Made by a program: the position numbers and the translations under genes
DNA from: Vibrio sp. 10N.261.55.A7
Lineage (GTDB): Bacteria; Pseudomonadota; Gammaproteobacteria; Enterobacterales; Vibrionaceae
DNA: 61,792 nt
Direction: 5' to 3'
Assembly: GCF_002877365.1 (NCBI RefSeq)
Contig: NZ_MCWZ01000316.1
Location: forward strand, 1-61,792
Shown: piece by piece, positions 10,621 through 18,885 of the stretch
Position numbering within the stretch: the stretch's first letter is position 1
Layout of the letters: each line of letters starts with the position of its first letter
Notes under the pieces: generated by a model
Databases searched by the model: none
Seen by the model: the letters and a program-made list of their open reading frames with translations, nothing else
Told to the model about the DNA's origin: nothing

Positions 10621-11751
10621 ATGAAAACAGAACTGATACTGCACGACCGTTCACTAGAACTACTCCGCTTTCCAGAGAAAAGTGGTGAAACACTACAAGC
10701 TTGGGACGCAGGAGATGAGTACCTCATCAATCATGTAGAAGAAATGGCCTTGCCAGACGGTAAGAACATTCTAATCTTGAACGACCATTTTGGTGCTCTA
10801 TCTTGCTGGTTCAGTCAAAATCATCATGTCACCATGATGACGGATTCGTTTATCTCGACTCAAGGAACACGCCTCAATCTAGAAAGAAATGGAAGCCCTG
10901 ACATTACACTCTTGAAAAGTACTGAAGCGATTCCAGCGAGTATTGATTTAGTACTTATCCAATTGCCTAAGAGCAATCGTTACCTTACTTGGCAACTTGC
11001 TCAGCTGCGTGATGCTTTGGCCCCTAGTATCCCCATCATAGCCGTCAATAAGGCTAAAGAGATACACAGTTCAACACTCAAAATTTTCGAAAAGTACCTG
11101 GGTAACACCACAACATCATTGGCATGGAAAAAACACAGGCTGATCTTTTCTCAGCCAGACTGCCAACCTATTTACCCTGTTGAGCCAACAACTCATTGGG
11201 ATGTTGAAAAAGAAAACATGACATTAGGTAACCTGGCCAACGTCTATTCAGGAGAATCTCTAGATTTAGGTGCACGTCTAATGCTCGAACATATTCCAAG
11301 CAATCCTGATTACCAACACATCATCGATCTTGGTTGCGGAAACGGTGTACTTTCTGTAAAGGCTGCTCGACTCAACCCAAATGCAAAAATAACGTGTGTT
11401 GACGAAAGCTATATGGCGGTTAAGTCAGCTCGAGAAAATCTTAGGAACAACCTCGATGACGATAGCAATGTTGAGTGCGTTGCTAACAACTGCTTAGATG
11501 ACTTTGAAGGTCAGCAAGCTTCATTAATTTTGTGCAATCCCCCTTTTCATCAGCAGCAAGCTATTACAGATCATATCGCTTGGCAGATGTTCTGTGATGC
11601 AAAGCAAGTTCTAGCCAAGGGTGGTCAATTAATAGTTATCGGAAACCGACACCTCGGCTACGATGGTAAATTAACAAGATTGTTTAGTAACAACCAAGTA
11701 AAGGGCATCGCTTCCAATAAGAAGTTTGTTATTTTACAAGCGACTAAATAG
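10621..11751 (+). CDS. rlmG: RlmG, 23S rRNA (guanine-1835-N2) methyltransferase
   Basis: RlmG methylates G1835 of 23S rRNA using S-adenosylmethionine. The duplicated RlmG/RsmC architecture is visible: a degenerate N-terminal methyltransferase-like half (about 1-190) and a catalytic half with the SAM loop DLGCGNGVLS (236-245) and the target-base motif NPPF (306-309). RlmG is preferred over RsmC because of LQAWDAGDEYL, LILNDHFGALSC and IHSSTLKIFEKYLG, which match E. coli YgjO, and because of length (376 here against 378). The frame is open further upstream to an ATG at 10597, but MKTELILHD at 10621 fits the family start. No strong ribosome site is visible for either start. Confidence 0.9.
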   Translation: MKTELILHDRSLELLRFPEKSGETLQAWDAGDEYLINHVEEMALPDGKNILILNDHFGALSCWFSQNHHVTMMTDSFISTQGTRLNLERNGSPDITLLKSTEAIPASIDLVLIQLPKSNRYLTWQLAQLRDALAPSIPIIAVNKAKEIHSSTLKIFEKYLGNTTTSLAWKKHRLIFSQPDCQPIYPVEPTTHWDVEKENMTLGNLANVYSGESLDLGARLMLEHIPSNPDYQHIIDLGCGNGVLSVKAARLNPNAKITCVDESYMAVKSARENLRNNLDDDSNVECVANNCLDDFEGQQASLILCNPPFHQQQAITDHIAWQMFCDAKQVLAKGGQLIVIGNRHLGYDGKLTRLFSNNQVKGIASNKKFVILQATK

Positions 11752-11811
11752 TTCACTATTATCACTAAACGTTATTTCAACTCGAGTTGAGAATATATAA
11801 AGGAATACATA

Positions 11812-12381
11812 ATGAGAAAACTGGTTCTAGCAGCTTCAGTGGCACTACTTTCAGCATGTTCTGCTCCACAGCAAGAACAGATTAACTTTATGCCTAAAGC
11901 AGCACTTAGTAGCAGCGATCTTGTACAAGGGTCTACCTATACCCTAACGAGTAAAGATATTCGTTCAGCGCAATATGTTGCACTCGTTGATAGTGGACGT
12001 TCTAACATCGAACCAATTCACGCAAAGCAAAATGTTCGTATTGCATTGGAAAATGTATTTGCAGACCAGTTCGCATCTCAAGGTTTTCAGAATACAGTAA
12101 ATAGTGAAAACAGCGTTGAGGTAGAGATACAAGAAGCGCTCGTGACCATCAAGCATACCGTAATGGAAAATGAGATCGACGGTCGAGTCACTATTGAAGT
12201 AACAGCAGAGACTCCAAAAGGAAAACTTGTAAAAACCTACAAGGGTAATGCTTCTAAGTCAGGCCTACTCAGCGCGTCAAATGAAGAAATTGAAATGGTA
12301 TTGAATGACATCGTGAATCTCGTTCTTAAAGAGATTTCGAATGACAGCGAGCTTAAAAATTACATGCAGGAGCGTTTCTAA
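11812..12381 (+). CDS. YajG family lipoprotein
   Basis: The 189-residue protein has a lipoprotein signal with the lipobox LLSAC, putting the lipidated cysteine at residue 16. Downstream are repeated beta-strand segments and the YajG-type central block with VRIALENVFADQFASQGF. Its function is not established; the family is an outer-membrane-type lipoprotein of unknown role. In E. coli yajG lies beside ampG. Here yajG-like, a cyclophilin gene and an ampG-like gene are consecutive, which supports the call. The stop codon overlaps the start of the next gene (TAATG). Confidence 0.8.
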   Translation: MRKLVLAASVALLSACSAPQQEQINFMPKAALSSSDLVQGSTYTLTSKDIRSAQYVALVDSGRSNIEPIHAKQNVRIALENVFADQFASQGFQNTVNSENSVEVEIQEALVTIKHTVMENEIDGRVTIEVTAETPKGKLVKTYKGNASKSGLLSASNEEIEMVLNDIVNLVLKEISNDSELKNYMQERF

Positions 12382-12926
12382 TGATTCGCGCAATTTTCGT
12401 CTCTCTCATCCTTTTTAGCTGCAGCGTCTTTGCATCACCTAAGGTTTTGGTTGAAACAAACCTAGGCCCTTTTACAATTGAGTTGAACCAAGAGCAAGCG
12501 CCAATCTCAGTAGAGAACTTCCTCAAGTATGTTGAAGATAGAAGCTACATTGGCAGCATATTCCATCGTGTGATCCCAAATTTCATGGCGCAAGGTGGTG
12601 GCTTTGATGAACAAATGAATCGTTTGAATACGCTTCCTGCAATACGCAATGAAGCTTCAAACGGTTTAGAAAACAAAACAGCCACCATTGCAATGGCACG
12701 AACGCCAAACCCAGATTCAGCAACACGACAATTCTTCATCAACCTACAAGACAACCCTCACTTAAACATGAGTGCTCGTGATGCAGGTTACGCCGTTTTT
12801 GGTGAAGTGACTCAAGGGTTTGAAGTCATACAGGCGATGGCTAGCGTACCAACAAAGAGAATGGGCGGTATGCAAAACGTTCCCGCTGACCCTATCATTA
12901 TCACCAATATCACTCTTCTTAAATAG
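12381..12926 (+). CDS. ppiA: Periplasmic cyclophilin-type peptidyl-prolyl isomerase
   Basis: The 181-residue enzyme catalyses cis-trans isomerisation of Xaa-Pro bonds in exported proteins. A signal peptide (about residues 1-18, ending VFA) sends it to the periplasm, so it corresponds to PpiA rather than cytosolic PpiB; the exact orthology is less certain than the family. The catalytic cyclophilin signature FHRVIPNFMAQGG (about 57-69) and the ATRQFFINLQDN strand (about 114-125) are intact. The start codon is coupled to the preceding lipoprotein gene by a one-base overlap, and a terminator follows directly. Confidence 0.85.
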   Translation: MIRAIFVSLILFSCSVFASPKVLVETNLGPFTIELNQEQAPISVENFLKYVEDRSYIGSIFHRVIPNFMAQGGGFDEQMNRLNTLPAIRNEASNGLENKTATIAMARTPNPDSATRQFFINLQDNPHLNMSARDAGYAVFGEVTQGFEVIQAMASVPTKRMGGMQNVPADPIIITNITLLK

Positions 12927-12933
12927 CTTTCGG

Positions 12934-12957
12934 GACCCTAGATTCTAGGGTCTTTTT
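12934..12957 (+). terminator. Terminator after the cyclophilin gene
   Basis: GACCCTAG and CTAGGGTC form a perfect 8-bp stem with a 3-nt loop, followed by TTTTT. It starts 8 bp after the stop codon and separates the lipoprotein-cyclophilin pair from the ampG-like gene. Confidence 0.9.
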
Positions 12958-12971
12958 ACAAGGATACGTTT

Positions 12972-14327
12972 ATGTCATTGAATACCCAATCTCCCACTTG
13001 GCTTGAGACCCTACGCAGTTATTTAGATAAAAGGCTGATGTGGGTGTTCATGCTGGGTTGTTCAAGTGGGTTTCCTTGGGTATTGATTGGCTCAAACATG
13101 TCAGGTTGGCTTAAAGATGCCGGGCTTACTCGAGCAGCTATAGGCTACTTCGGCAGTGTTTTCGCGGTTTACGCAATAAACTTCCTTTGGGCACCGTTAG
13201 TCGATCGCGTTAAATTGCCTATTTTGCATGCCATTTTAGGCCAACGTCGAAGCTGGATCTTCTTCTGTCAATCCATCGTATTGGTGTTGACTCTCTTTAT
13301 CGCCGGTGTCAATCCAGCCGATGACTTAATGTTTACCTCAATGCTCGCACTGGGCATCGCGACGGCGTCCGCAACGCAAGATATCGCGATTGATGCGTTT
13401 CGTATCGATACTTTCCCGAAATCAGAATCGAGTAAACTGCCGCAGGCTTCAGCGATGGCTGTTATCGGTTGGTGGACTGGATACTCACTGCCCGGCTATG
13501 TCGCCTTTATCAATGCAGACAGTATGGGGTGGAACGGTGTTTATTATGGGATGGCTGGCTTTGTAGCCCTATTAATGCTCTTCACCTTGCTTGTCGGTGA
13601 GCCAGTCACTCAACGCGAAGCCTTACAAAAACAGGCCGAAGATCGGCACAGTAAAGTGGTTGGTTCAAGATTTGCGGCGTGGTTTAGTGTCACCGTCGCA
13701 GAACCCTTCTTAGATTTTTTCAAACGCAATGGCGTTCAAGTTGCCATTACGCTATTGCTGTTCGTTTTCCTCTTTAAAATTGGTGAAGCATTCTTAGGTC
13801 GAATGTCCATCACCTTCTATAAAGAAGTCGGTTTTAGTAATGAACAAATAGGCCACTATTCCAAGTTGATTGGTTGGGGAGCAACGATTGTATTTACGCT
13901 TGTCGGCAGCATGTTCAACGTTAAGTTCGGTATTGTGCGTGGTTTGATGATTGGTGGCATAGCAATGGCAGCCAGTAATTTGATGTTTGCATGGATAGCG
14001 AAAGTGGGGCCAAACGAGCATCTATTCTTAGCAACCATTTTGGTGGATAACTTTACAACGGCATTCTCAACGGTCGCTTTTGTTTCGTTCTTGACCATTC
14101 TGACTGGCGAAGCCTTTTCAGCGACACAATATGCCCTGCTTGCTTCACTAGGAAACTTTGGCCGCACTACGCTGGCATCCTTTAGCGGCGAATTGGCTGA
14201 CTTCCTCAATGATTGGTCAACATTCTTCATTGTCACTGCGGTAATGGTCATACCGAGCTTAATTATGCTTTACTCTCTTCGCCATTACTTTAATCGACTA
14301 CTCGAAAAAGCCAAAACGAACCATTGA
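12972..14327 (+). CDS. ampG: AmpG-type muropeptide permease (MFS)
   Basis: The 451-residue major-facilitator protein with about 12 membrane helices imports anhydro-muropeptides (GlcNAc-anhMurNAc peptides) from the periplasm for cell wall recycling. Family features are the N-terminal FMLGCSSGFPWVLIGS helix, the ATASATQDIAIDAFRID loop (about 135-151) carrying the conserved Asp-Ile-Ala-Ile-Asp core, and FLFKIGEAFLGRM in the second half. In Enterobacteriaceae the product of this importer also feeds AmpR signalling; no ampC or ampR is present here. The neighbouring YajG-like gene supports the AmpG call. Confidence 0.9.
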   Translation: MSLNTQSPTWLETLRSYLDKRLMWVFMLGCSSGFPWVLIGSNMSGWLKDAGLTRAAIGYFGSVFAVYAINFLWAPLVDRVKLPILHAILGQRRSWIFFCQSIVLVLTLFIAGVNPADDLMFTSMLALGIATASATQDIAIDAFRIDTFPKSESSKLPQASAMAVIGWWTGYSLPGYVAFINADSMGWNGVYYGMAGFVALLMLFTLLVGEPVTQREALQKQAEDRHSKVVGSRFAAWFSVTVAEPFLDFFKRNGVQVAITLLLFVFLFKIGEAFLGRMSITFYKEVGFSNEQIGHYSKLIGWGATIVFTLVGSMFNVKFGIVRGLMIGGIAMAASNLMFAWIAKVGPNEHLFLATILVDNFTTAFSTVAFVSFLTILTGEAFSATQYALLASLGNFGRTTLASFSGELADFLNDWSTFFIVTAVMVIPSLIMLYSLRHYFNRLLEKAKTNH

Positions 14328-14348
14328 TCCAATAAAAAATCGAACAAT

Positions 14349-14378
14349 AAGGGCACTCTTGGAGCTGCCCTTTCTTTT
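14349..14378 (+). terminator. Terminator after ampG
   Basis: AAGGGCA and TGCCCTT form a 7-bp stem with a 10-nt loop, followed by a T-rich TTCTTTT tract, 22 bp after the stop codon. Confidence 0.75.
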
Positions 14379-14394
14379 ACACCCCTCAAATCAA

Positions 14395-14410
14395 GTCGAT
14401 CAATATCACA
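14395..14410 (+). promoter_or_regulatory. Possible CRP site, distal to ompK
   Basis: GTCGA-TCAATA-TCACA matches the right half of the TGTGA-N6-TCACA consensus perfectly and the left half in three of five positions. It lies about 330 bp before ompK, so its role is uncertain. Confidence 0.4.
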
Positions 14411-14578
14411 AAAATTAAGTAACATTTCCTTTACCTTTCATGAAAACCCATGTTAACCGAATAAGTTGGTTAATCGATGAACAATAAAACGATACACAAA
14501 CGATCACTTATAGACTCTGATCACATAAAAATGAAACATTATGAAAAATTTGATAAGTTCATTTTCTCATCTTATTTA

Positions 14579-14594
14579 TGTGACATTGATCACT
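14579..14594 (+). promoter_or_regulatory. CRP-like site upstream of ompK
   Basis: TGTGA-CATTGA-TCACT matches the CRP consensus TGTGA-N6-TCACA in nine of ten half-site positions. It lies about 145 bp before the ompK start, in the long leader of that gene, which suggests catabolite control of this porin-like channel. Confidence 0.65.
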
Positions 14595-14739
14595 AAATAT
14601 TTGCAACGCAATCGTTTGTCTCTCTTTTATTTTTGAATTAAGTCGCTATCATGCGCTGCATTGAAACAAGCTTTGCAAGAAGGACTATTCTTCCACAAAG
14701 TCTGTTTCTTCGAATTAACTAACATAGAGAGTACTTTTC

Positions 14740-15486
14740 ATGCGCAAATCACTTTTAGCTCTTACAGTAATCGCAGCAGCTACAGCTGTACCAGCACAAG
14801 CAGAATACCTATACGGTTGGGGTGACGTTAGTGTTAACTACCTTGACTGGTCAAAAGGTACTGAAGAGCGCAATGGCGGCTTCAAAAACGATTTCACGTT
14901 CCTAGAGCTTGAAGGCGGTGCTGGCTTTACTTGGGGTGAACTATACGGCTTTGCTGATTTTGAATTCCAAGACGGCAACCCAGGTGGCGCAAGCAGCGGC
15001 ATGGCAATGTCGACTAAAGGTACTATCGCAGTTAAAACCGGCCTAAAAGAGCTGCGTTTTTATGCACAAACATACTCAACAGAGAACCAAGGTTTCCACG
15101 CTCGTAACACAGTAGGTGGTATTTCTTACGCTCTATCTGGTGACGCATGGTTCTTCAACCCATTCATCGGTCTTCACTACACAAATACAGTTGGCTTTGC
15201 TGACCTAAACGGTGGAATGGCTGGTTGGGTTGGTGGCTACAACTTTAACCTAGGTGAGCAAAAGTTCAGCATCTCTAACTGGCACGAGACTGAGTTTGGT
15301 CGTAAAGATGAGTACCTTGCAACTAACGGCGAAACTGACGACCTTTCTTACAATGGTGCTTTAGCAGCATGGTGGCACGTGACTTCTGAAGTAAGTACTG
15401 GTGTTCAATACCGTTACGCGCACAACAAACTAGGTCAAGCTAAGACTGACAACGCAATCATCTACACTGTTAAGTACAACTTCTAA
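14740..15486 (+). CDS. ompK: OmpK, Tsx-like nucleoside-specific outer membrane channel
   Basis: The 248-residue precursor has a signal peptide of 21 residues (ending PAQA) and a mature beta-barrel starting EYLYGWGDVSVNYLDW and ending in the C-terminal phenylalanine typical of barrels (VKYNF). It belongs to the Tsx/OmpK family: a 12-strand channel that takes up nucleosides in enteric bacteria and is the receptor of phage KVP40 in Vibrio. Codon choice is biased toward abundant-protein codons (for example GGT, GAA, AAC and GCA runs), unlike its neighbours, which fits high expression. It stands alone between a CRP-bearing 412-bp leader and its own terminator. Confidence 0.93.
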   Translation: MRKSLLALTVIAAATAVPAQAEYLYGWGDVSVNYLDWSKGTEERNGGFKNDFTFLELEGGAGFTWGELYGFADFEFQDGNPGGASSGMAMSTKGTIAVKTGLKELRFYAQTYSTENQGFHARNTVGGISYALSGDAWFFNPFIGLHYTNTVGFADLNGGMAGWVGGYNFNLGEQKFSISNWHETEFGRKDEYLATNGETDDLSYNGALAAWWHVTSEVSTGVQYRYAHNKLGQAKTDNAIIYTVKYNF

Positions 15487-15510
15487 TAGTTGCTCTAATT
15501 TAGATGATGA

Positions 15511-15536
15511 AATGGCGCTTTATAGCGCCATTTTTT
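15511..15536 (+). terminator. Terminator after ompK
   Basis: AATGGCGCT and AGCGCCATT form a 9-bp perfect stem with a TTAT loop, followed by TTTT. It begins 25 bp after the stop codon. Confidence 0.92.
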
Positions 15537-15615
15537 ATACCCGCTCCATAATTTATATTGATTTCCTTCACTGGCCTATTATCCTTGCAACACGCTATGT
15601 AATAGAGGCTTTAAA

Positions 15616-16509
15616 GTGAATATTGTCGTACTTGGTCCCGGTGCAATCGGCTCTCTCTGGGCATCTCACCTTAGTACCGCCGGACATAATGTTTCTTTGT
15701 GGGCAAGAAGCAGCGAAGCTTCGCTCTCTATTCAATTGGATAACGGCCAAGGGCAAAGCTTCCTCAACCAAAACAAGCATGCTCTCGAACAAGCAGATCT
15801 CTTACTTGTTACCGTTAAAGCATGGCAAGTTGAGAACGCTTTAACCCCTCTGCTCCCATCCATCAATAGCGACTGCATTCTTCTTTTCATGCACAACGGC
15901 ATGGGCGCTGTTGACCCACTGCGCGATCGATTACAGGCCTACCCAGTATTGTTAGCCACCACCACCCATGGGGCATTGAGAACAGGTTCAACTAAGCTTC
16001 ATCACACAGGTAAAGGGACGACACAAATTGGTGCATACAATGCCCAGGGTGAAAAGTGTGAATTCATGGTTGATGTTCTTAGCCATTCGCTGCCGCAAGT
16101 GAGTTGGAACCCGCATATCAAGACAGCACTTTGGCAAAAGCTTGCGATCAACTGCGCTATTAATCCATTAACAGCGCTGCACCAATGTAGAAATGGTGAT
16201 CTTGCCGAAAAGCAGTATCAACAAAAACTCGATGCTATTATCAAAGAGGTCTGCTTGGTTATGGTTGCCGAGGGGGTCAATACATTAGCGAACGAACTGC
16301 TTTTCACGGTTCATCAGGTGATCACCGCGACTGCGAGAAATTTTTCTTCGATGCACCAGGATATCTTCAACCAAAGGCCGTCAGAGATAGATTTTATTAC
16401 CGGCTACTTAATAGAAACCGCCAAACACCACAAAATTGCCACGCCTGAGAATGAAGCACTTTATCAGGCCATTAAACAGATCGAATCAAGTTGGAATACA
16501 CATGACTAA
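15616..16509 (+). CDS. panE: 2-dehydropantoate 2-reductase (PanE)
   Basis: PanE reduces ketopantoate to pantoate with NADPH in pantothenate and coenzyme A synthesis. The 297-residue protein has the N-terminal Rossmann loop GPGAIGSLWA (7-16), and the catalytic helix ALWQKLAINCAINPLTAL with its active lysine lies near residue 175. The second conserved block with the substrate-binding Glu/Ser pattern (RPSEIDFITGYLIETA) lies near 254-269. It is about the same length as E. coli PanE (303). It overlaps yajL by 8 bp, so panE-yajL-csdA read as one transcript. Confidence 0.92.
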   Translation: MNIVVLGPGAIGSLWASHLSTAGHNVSLWARSSEASLSIQLDNGQGQSFLNQNKHALEQADLLLVTVKAWQVENALTPLLPSINSDCILLFMHNGMGAVDPLRDRLQAYPVLLATTTHGALRTGSTKLHHTGKGTTQIGAYNAQGEKCEFMVDVLSHSLPQVSWNPHIKTALWQKLAINCAINPLTALHQCRNGDLAEKQYQQKLDAIIKEVCLVMVAEGVNTLANELLFTVHQVITATARNFSSMHQDIFNQRPSEIDFITGYLIETAKHHKIATPENEALYQAIKQIESSWNTHD

Positions 16510-17107
16510 GAAGATACTGGTACCAATTGCGCCAGGCACAGAAGAAATGGAAGCCGTCACAATCATTGATATTATGGTTCGAGCGGGTTATGACGTCGTG
16601 GTTGCGAGTGCTGATTATGCCGGAAAGTTGACGATGAAAGCCTCACGCGGTGTCACTCTTACCGCGGACTGCCGTTTAGTCGACATTGCTGACGATGAGT
16701 TTGATGCTGTTATTCTTTCTGGCGGTGTCGCTGGTGCCGAAGTCTTCCGAGATAGCCCTATCTTGATGGAGATAGTCAAGCAGCATAAGTACGATGATAA
16801 GCTTATTGCCGCGATTTGCGCTGCGCCTGCCCTCGTTCTTCAGCACCATGAACTTTACCCAACCGCTCTAATGACATGTCACCCTAGCTTTCAAGACCTC
16901 ATTGAAGAGCCGTATTTACGCCAGAAACGCGTCACCATAGACGTCAATCACAACCTCATTACAAGCCAAGGGCCAGGCACAGCCCTTGAATTCGCGATTG
17001 AAATCATTATTCACTTATCAGGAAAAGCATTTGCTTGGAGCGTGGCAGAGCCGTTAGTGCCACTGCCTACGCTTCATTACTTTAAGCTGGGAAATGAACA
17101 TGCTTGA
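16502..17107 (+). CDS. yajL: YajL (DJ-1/PfpI family) protein
   Basis: The 201-residue DJ-1 superfamily protein is a cytoplasmic redox-stress protein related to human DJ-1; E. coli YajL has been described as a chaperone and is reported to act on glycated or sulfenylated proteins, which is debated. The reactive cysteine sits in the nucleophile elbow IAAICAAPA (C106) and the partner acid in PGTEEME (E14/E15). The open frame reaches back to 16436 inside panE, but the ATG at 16502 (MTKKILVPIAPG) gives the normal N-terminus. The gene is sandwiched by overlaps with panE and csdA. Confidence 0.9.
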   Translation: MTKKILVPIAPGTEEMEAVTIIDIMVRAGYDVVVASADYAGKLTMKASRGVTLTADCRLVDIADDEFDAVILSGGVAGAEVFRDSPILMEIVKQHKYDDKLIAAICAAPALVLQHHELYPTALMTCHPSFQDLIEEPYLRQKRVTIDVNHNLITSQGPGTALEFAIEIIIHLSGKAFAWSVAEPLVPLPTLHYFKLGNEHA

Positions 17108-18311
17108 TATCAATACGGTTAGAGCACAATTTCCAGCGTTATCTCAGCAGGTGAATGGGGAACCTTTAGTTTATCTCGATAGCGCAGCCACCACTCAAAA
17201 ACCACAGATTGTGATTGATGCCATTAGCCAGTATTACAGTACTCAAAATGCCAATGTTCACCGTGGAAGTCATAGCTTAACCGCGCACGCAACCAATCAA
17301 TTTGAACATGCTAGAGACACCGTGGCCAAGTTAATAGGCGCAGAAAGTACCAAAGAAATCATTTGGACACGCGGGGCAACAGAAGCGCTCAACCTTATCG
17401 CTCAAACTTACGCTCGCTCCAACTTACAAGAAGGGGATGAAATCCTCATCAGTGAGATGGAACATCACGCCAATATCGTTCCGTGGCAGATTGTGGCGAA
17501 ACAAACCGGTGCTAAAGTCGTCAAAGTGCCAATGACAAACGACTGTCATTTTGATGAGTTGGCTTTTGACTCTCTGCTATCTCAGCGAACAAAAATAGTG
17601 GCTTTAGCGCATATTACTAATGTCACGGGATCAAGACAGCCCATAGAATCCGTCATCAACAAAGCTCATCAGGTTGGCGCTATTGTCGTGGTCGACGGCG
17701 CTCAAGGCATCGTGCATGAGCAACTGAACATGGCCAAATTGGGCGCTGATTTCTACGTGTTCTCAGGACATAAACTCTACGCGCCAGCGGGGATAGGCGT
17801 ACTGTATGGGCGACTCGATCTTCTTGAATCAATGCCGCCATGGCACGGTGGTGGAAAAATGGTTGAGCGAGTGTCTTTTGATAAAACGACGTTTTCAGAT
17901 CTTCCCGGTAAGTTTGAAGCCGGAACGCCAAACGTGGCAGGGGCGATAGCATTAGGCCAAGCGATTGATTGGTATCAAAGCCATGCTCTACAAGAGATAG
18001 AAGATCACATCGCTCAGTTGCAGCATATGACTTATCAAGCATTAAACCAAATAGAAGACGTACAAATCCTTGGATACCAAGCAGGCAGCAGTGTGATTAC
18101 CTTTATCATTGAGGGTGTTCATCACCAAGACATTGCCACACTGCTCGACCAACAAGGCGTAGCAGTAAGATCCGGACATCATTGCGCTCACCCTCTAATG
18201 GATGCACTAGGAATTGATGGGAGCGTTCGAATCTCTTTCGGGATTTACAACAACGCGGAAGACGTTGAGCGGCTGATCAGTGCGATTGAAAAAGCGGTCG
18301 ATATTCTATAG
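17100..18311 (+). CDS. csdA: Cysteine desulfurase CsdA
   Basis: CsdA is a PLP enzyme that takes sulfur from cysteine as a persulfide and passes it to CsdE. Numbered from the ATG at 17100 (403 aa), the PLP lysine is K225 in FSGHKLYAPAG and the persulfide cysteine is C362 in RSGHHCAHP. The class is group II (CsdA/SufS type). CsdA is preferred over SufS because csdE and tcdA follow immediately on the other strand and no suf genes are near. An in-frame ATG at 17094 exists, but the GGGA ribosome site (17089-17092) is well spaced only for 17100. It overlaps the yajL stop. Confidence 0.92.
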   Translation: MLDINTVRAQFPALSQQVNGEPLVYLDSAATTQKPQIVIDAISQYYSTQNANVHRGSHSLTAHATNQFEHARDTVAKLIGAESTKEIIWTRGATEALNLIAQTYARSNLQEGDEILISEMEHHANIVPWQIVAKQTGAKVVKVPMTNDCHFDELAFDSLLSQRTKIVALAHITNVTGSRQPIESVINKAHQVGAIVVVDGAQGIVHEQLNMAKLGADFYVFSGHKLYAPAGIGVLYGRLDLLESMPPWHGGGKMVERVSFDKTTFSDLPGKFEAGTPNVAGAIALGQAIDWYQSHALQEIEDHIAQLQHMTYQALNQIEDVQILGYQAGSSVITFIIEGVHHQDIATLLDQQGVAVRSGHHCAHPLMDALGIDGSVRISFGIYNNAEDVERLISAIEKAVDIL

Positions 18312-18341
18312 CTCTCAAAAATGAGTGAAAGCTTGAAACGA

Positions 18342-18366
18342 AAAAGGTTCGCCATGCGAACCTTTT
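18342..18366. terminator. Bidirectional terminator between csdA and csdE
   Basis: AAAAGGTTCGC and GCGAACCTTTT form an 11-bp perfect stem with a CAT loop, with A-rich sequence before and T-rich after. It should end csdA from the left and tcdA-csdE from the right. Confidence 0.92.
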
Positions 18367-18372
18367 CTCTAT

Positions 18373-18406
18373 CAGATGCTACTCAAAAACAGATGCTACT
18401 CAAAAA
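18373..18406. repeat. Tandem 17-bp duplication
   Basis: CAGATGCTACTCAAAAA occurs twice in direct succession (18373-18389 and 18390-18406) between the terminator and the csdE stop codon. It looks like a recent slippage duplication in non-coding DNA. Confidence 0.95.
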
Positions 18407-18419
18407 ATGTTTTGACGAC

Positions 18420-18845
18420 TTACTTCACCGATTTGATCTGTTCAACAATCGCTTTTAAGCCATTGCCTCGCGAAGCACTTAAATGAGAAAGAAGCCCAAG
18501 CGATTCAAAATATCCATCCACGTCAAACTCATGGATTTGTTGAGCGCTTTTTCCATCAAAAGCCACCAGCACAAGCGCAATCAAACCTCGAACGATTCGT
18601 GCATCGGAATCCGCACAAAAAGACCAAGTATCATCCACTTGCTGACTCACCAACCAGACTTTACTCTCACAACCAGATACTGTGACCTGATCGCTCTTGA
18701 GGCTATCTGGCATTTTAGGAAGAAGCTTGCCCCATTTTATCACTTGACGATATTTGTCTTCCCAACCTTTAAAGACTTGCATGGTTGATACAATCTCTTC
18801 AACCGTAATATCGTGGCCAAAGGGTGTACTAGGAAAGTCAGTCAT
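18420..18845 (-). CDS. csdE: Sulfur acceptor protein CsdE
   Basis: CsdE (SufE family, 141 residues) accepts the persulfide from CsdA and stimulates its desulfurase activity, passing sulfur toward TcdA-linked tRNA modification and other targets. The acceptor cysteine is C59 in VSGCESKVW, within the expected SufE loop, followed by the DSDARIVRGLIALV helix typical of the family. It lies 40 bp downstream of tcdA on the same strand and converges with csdA. Calling it CsdE rather than SufE is based on this neighbourhood. Confidence 0.9.
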   Translation of the reverse strand: MTDFPSTPFGHDITVEEIVSTMQVFKGWEDKYRQVIKWGKLLPKMPDSLKSDQVTVSGCESKVWLVSQQVDDTWSFCADSDARIVRGLIALVLVAFDGKSAQQIHEFDVDGYFESLGLLSHLSASRGNGLKAIVEQIKSVK

Positions 18846-18885
18846 ATCTGTCTCTTCATCTTTCTTTTTAAATGCATAAGCACAG

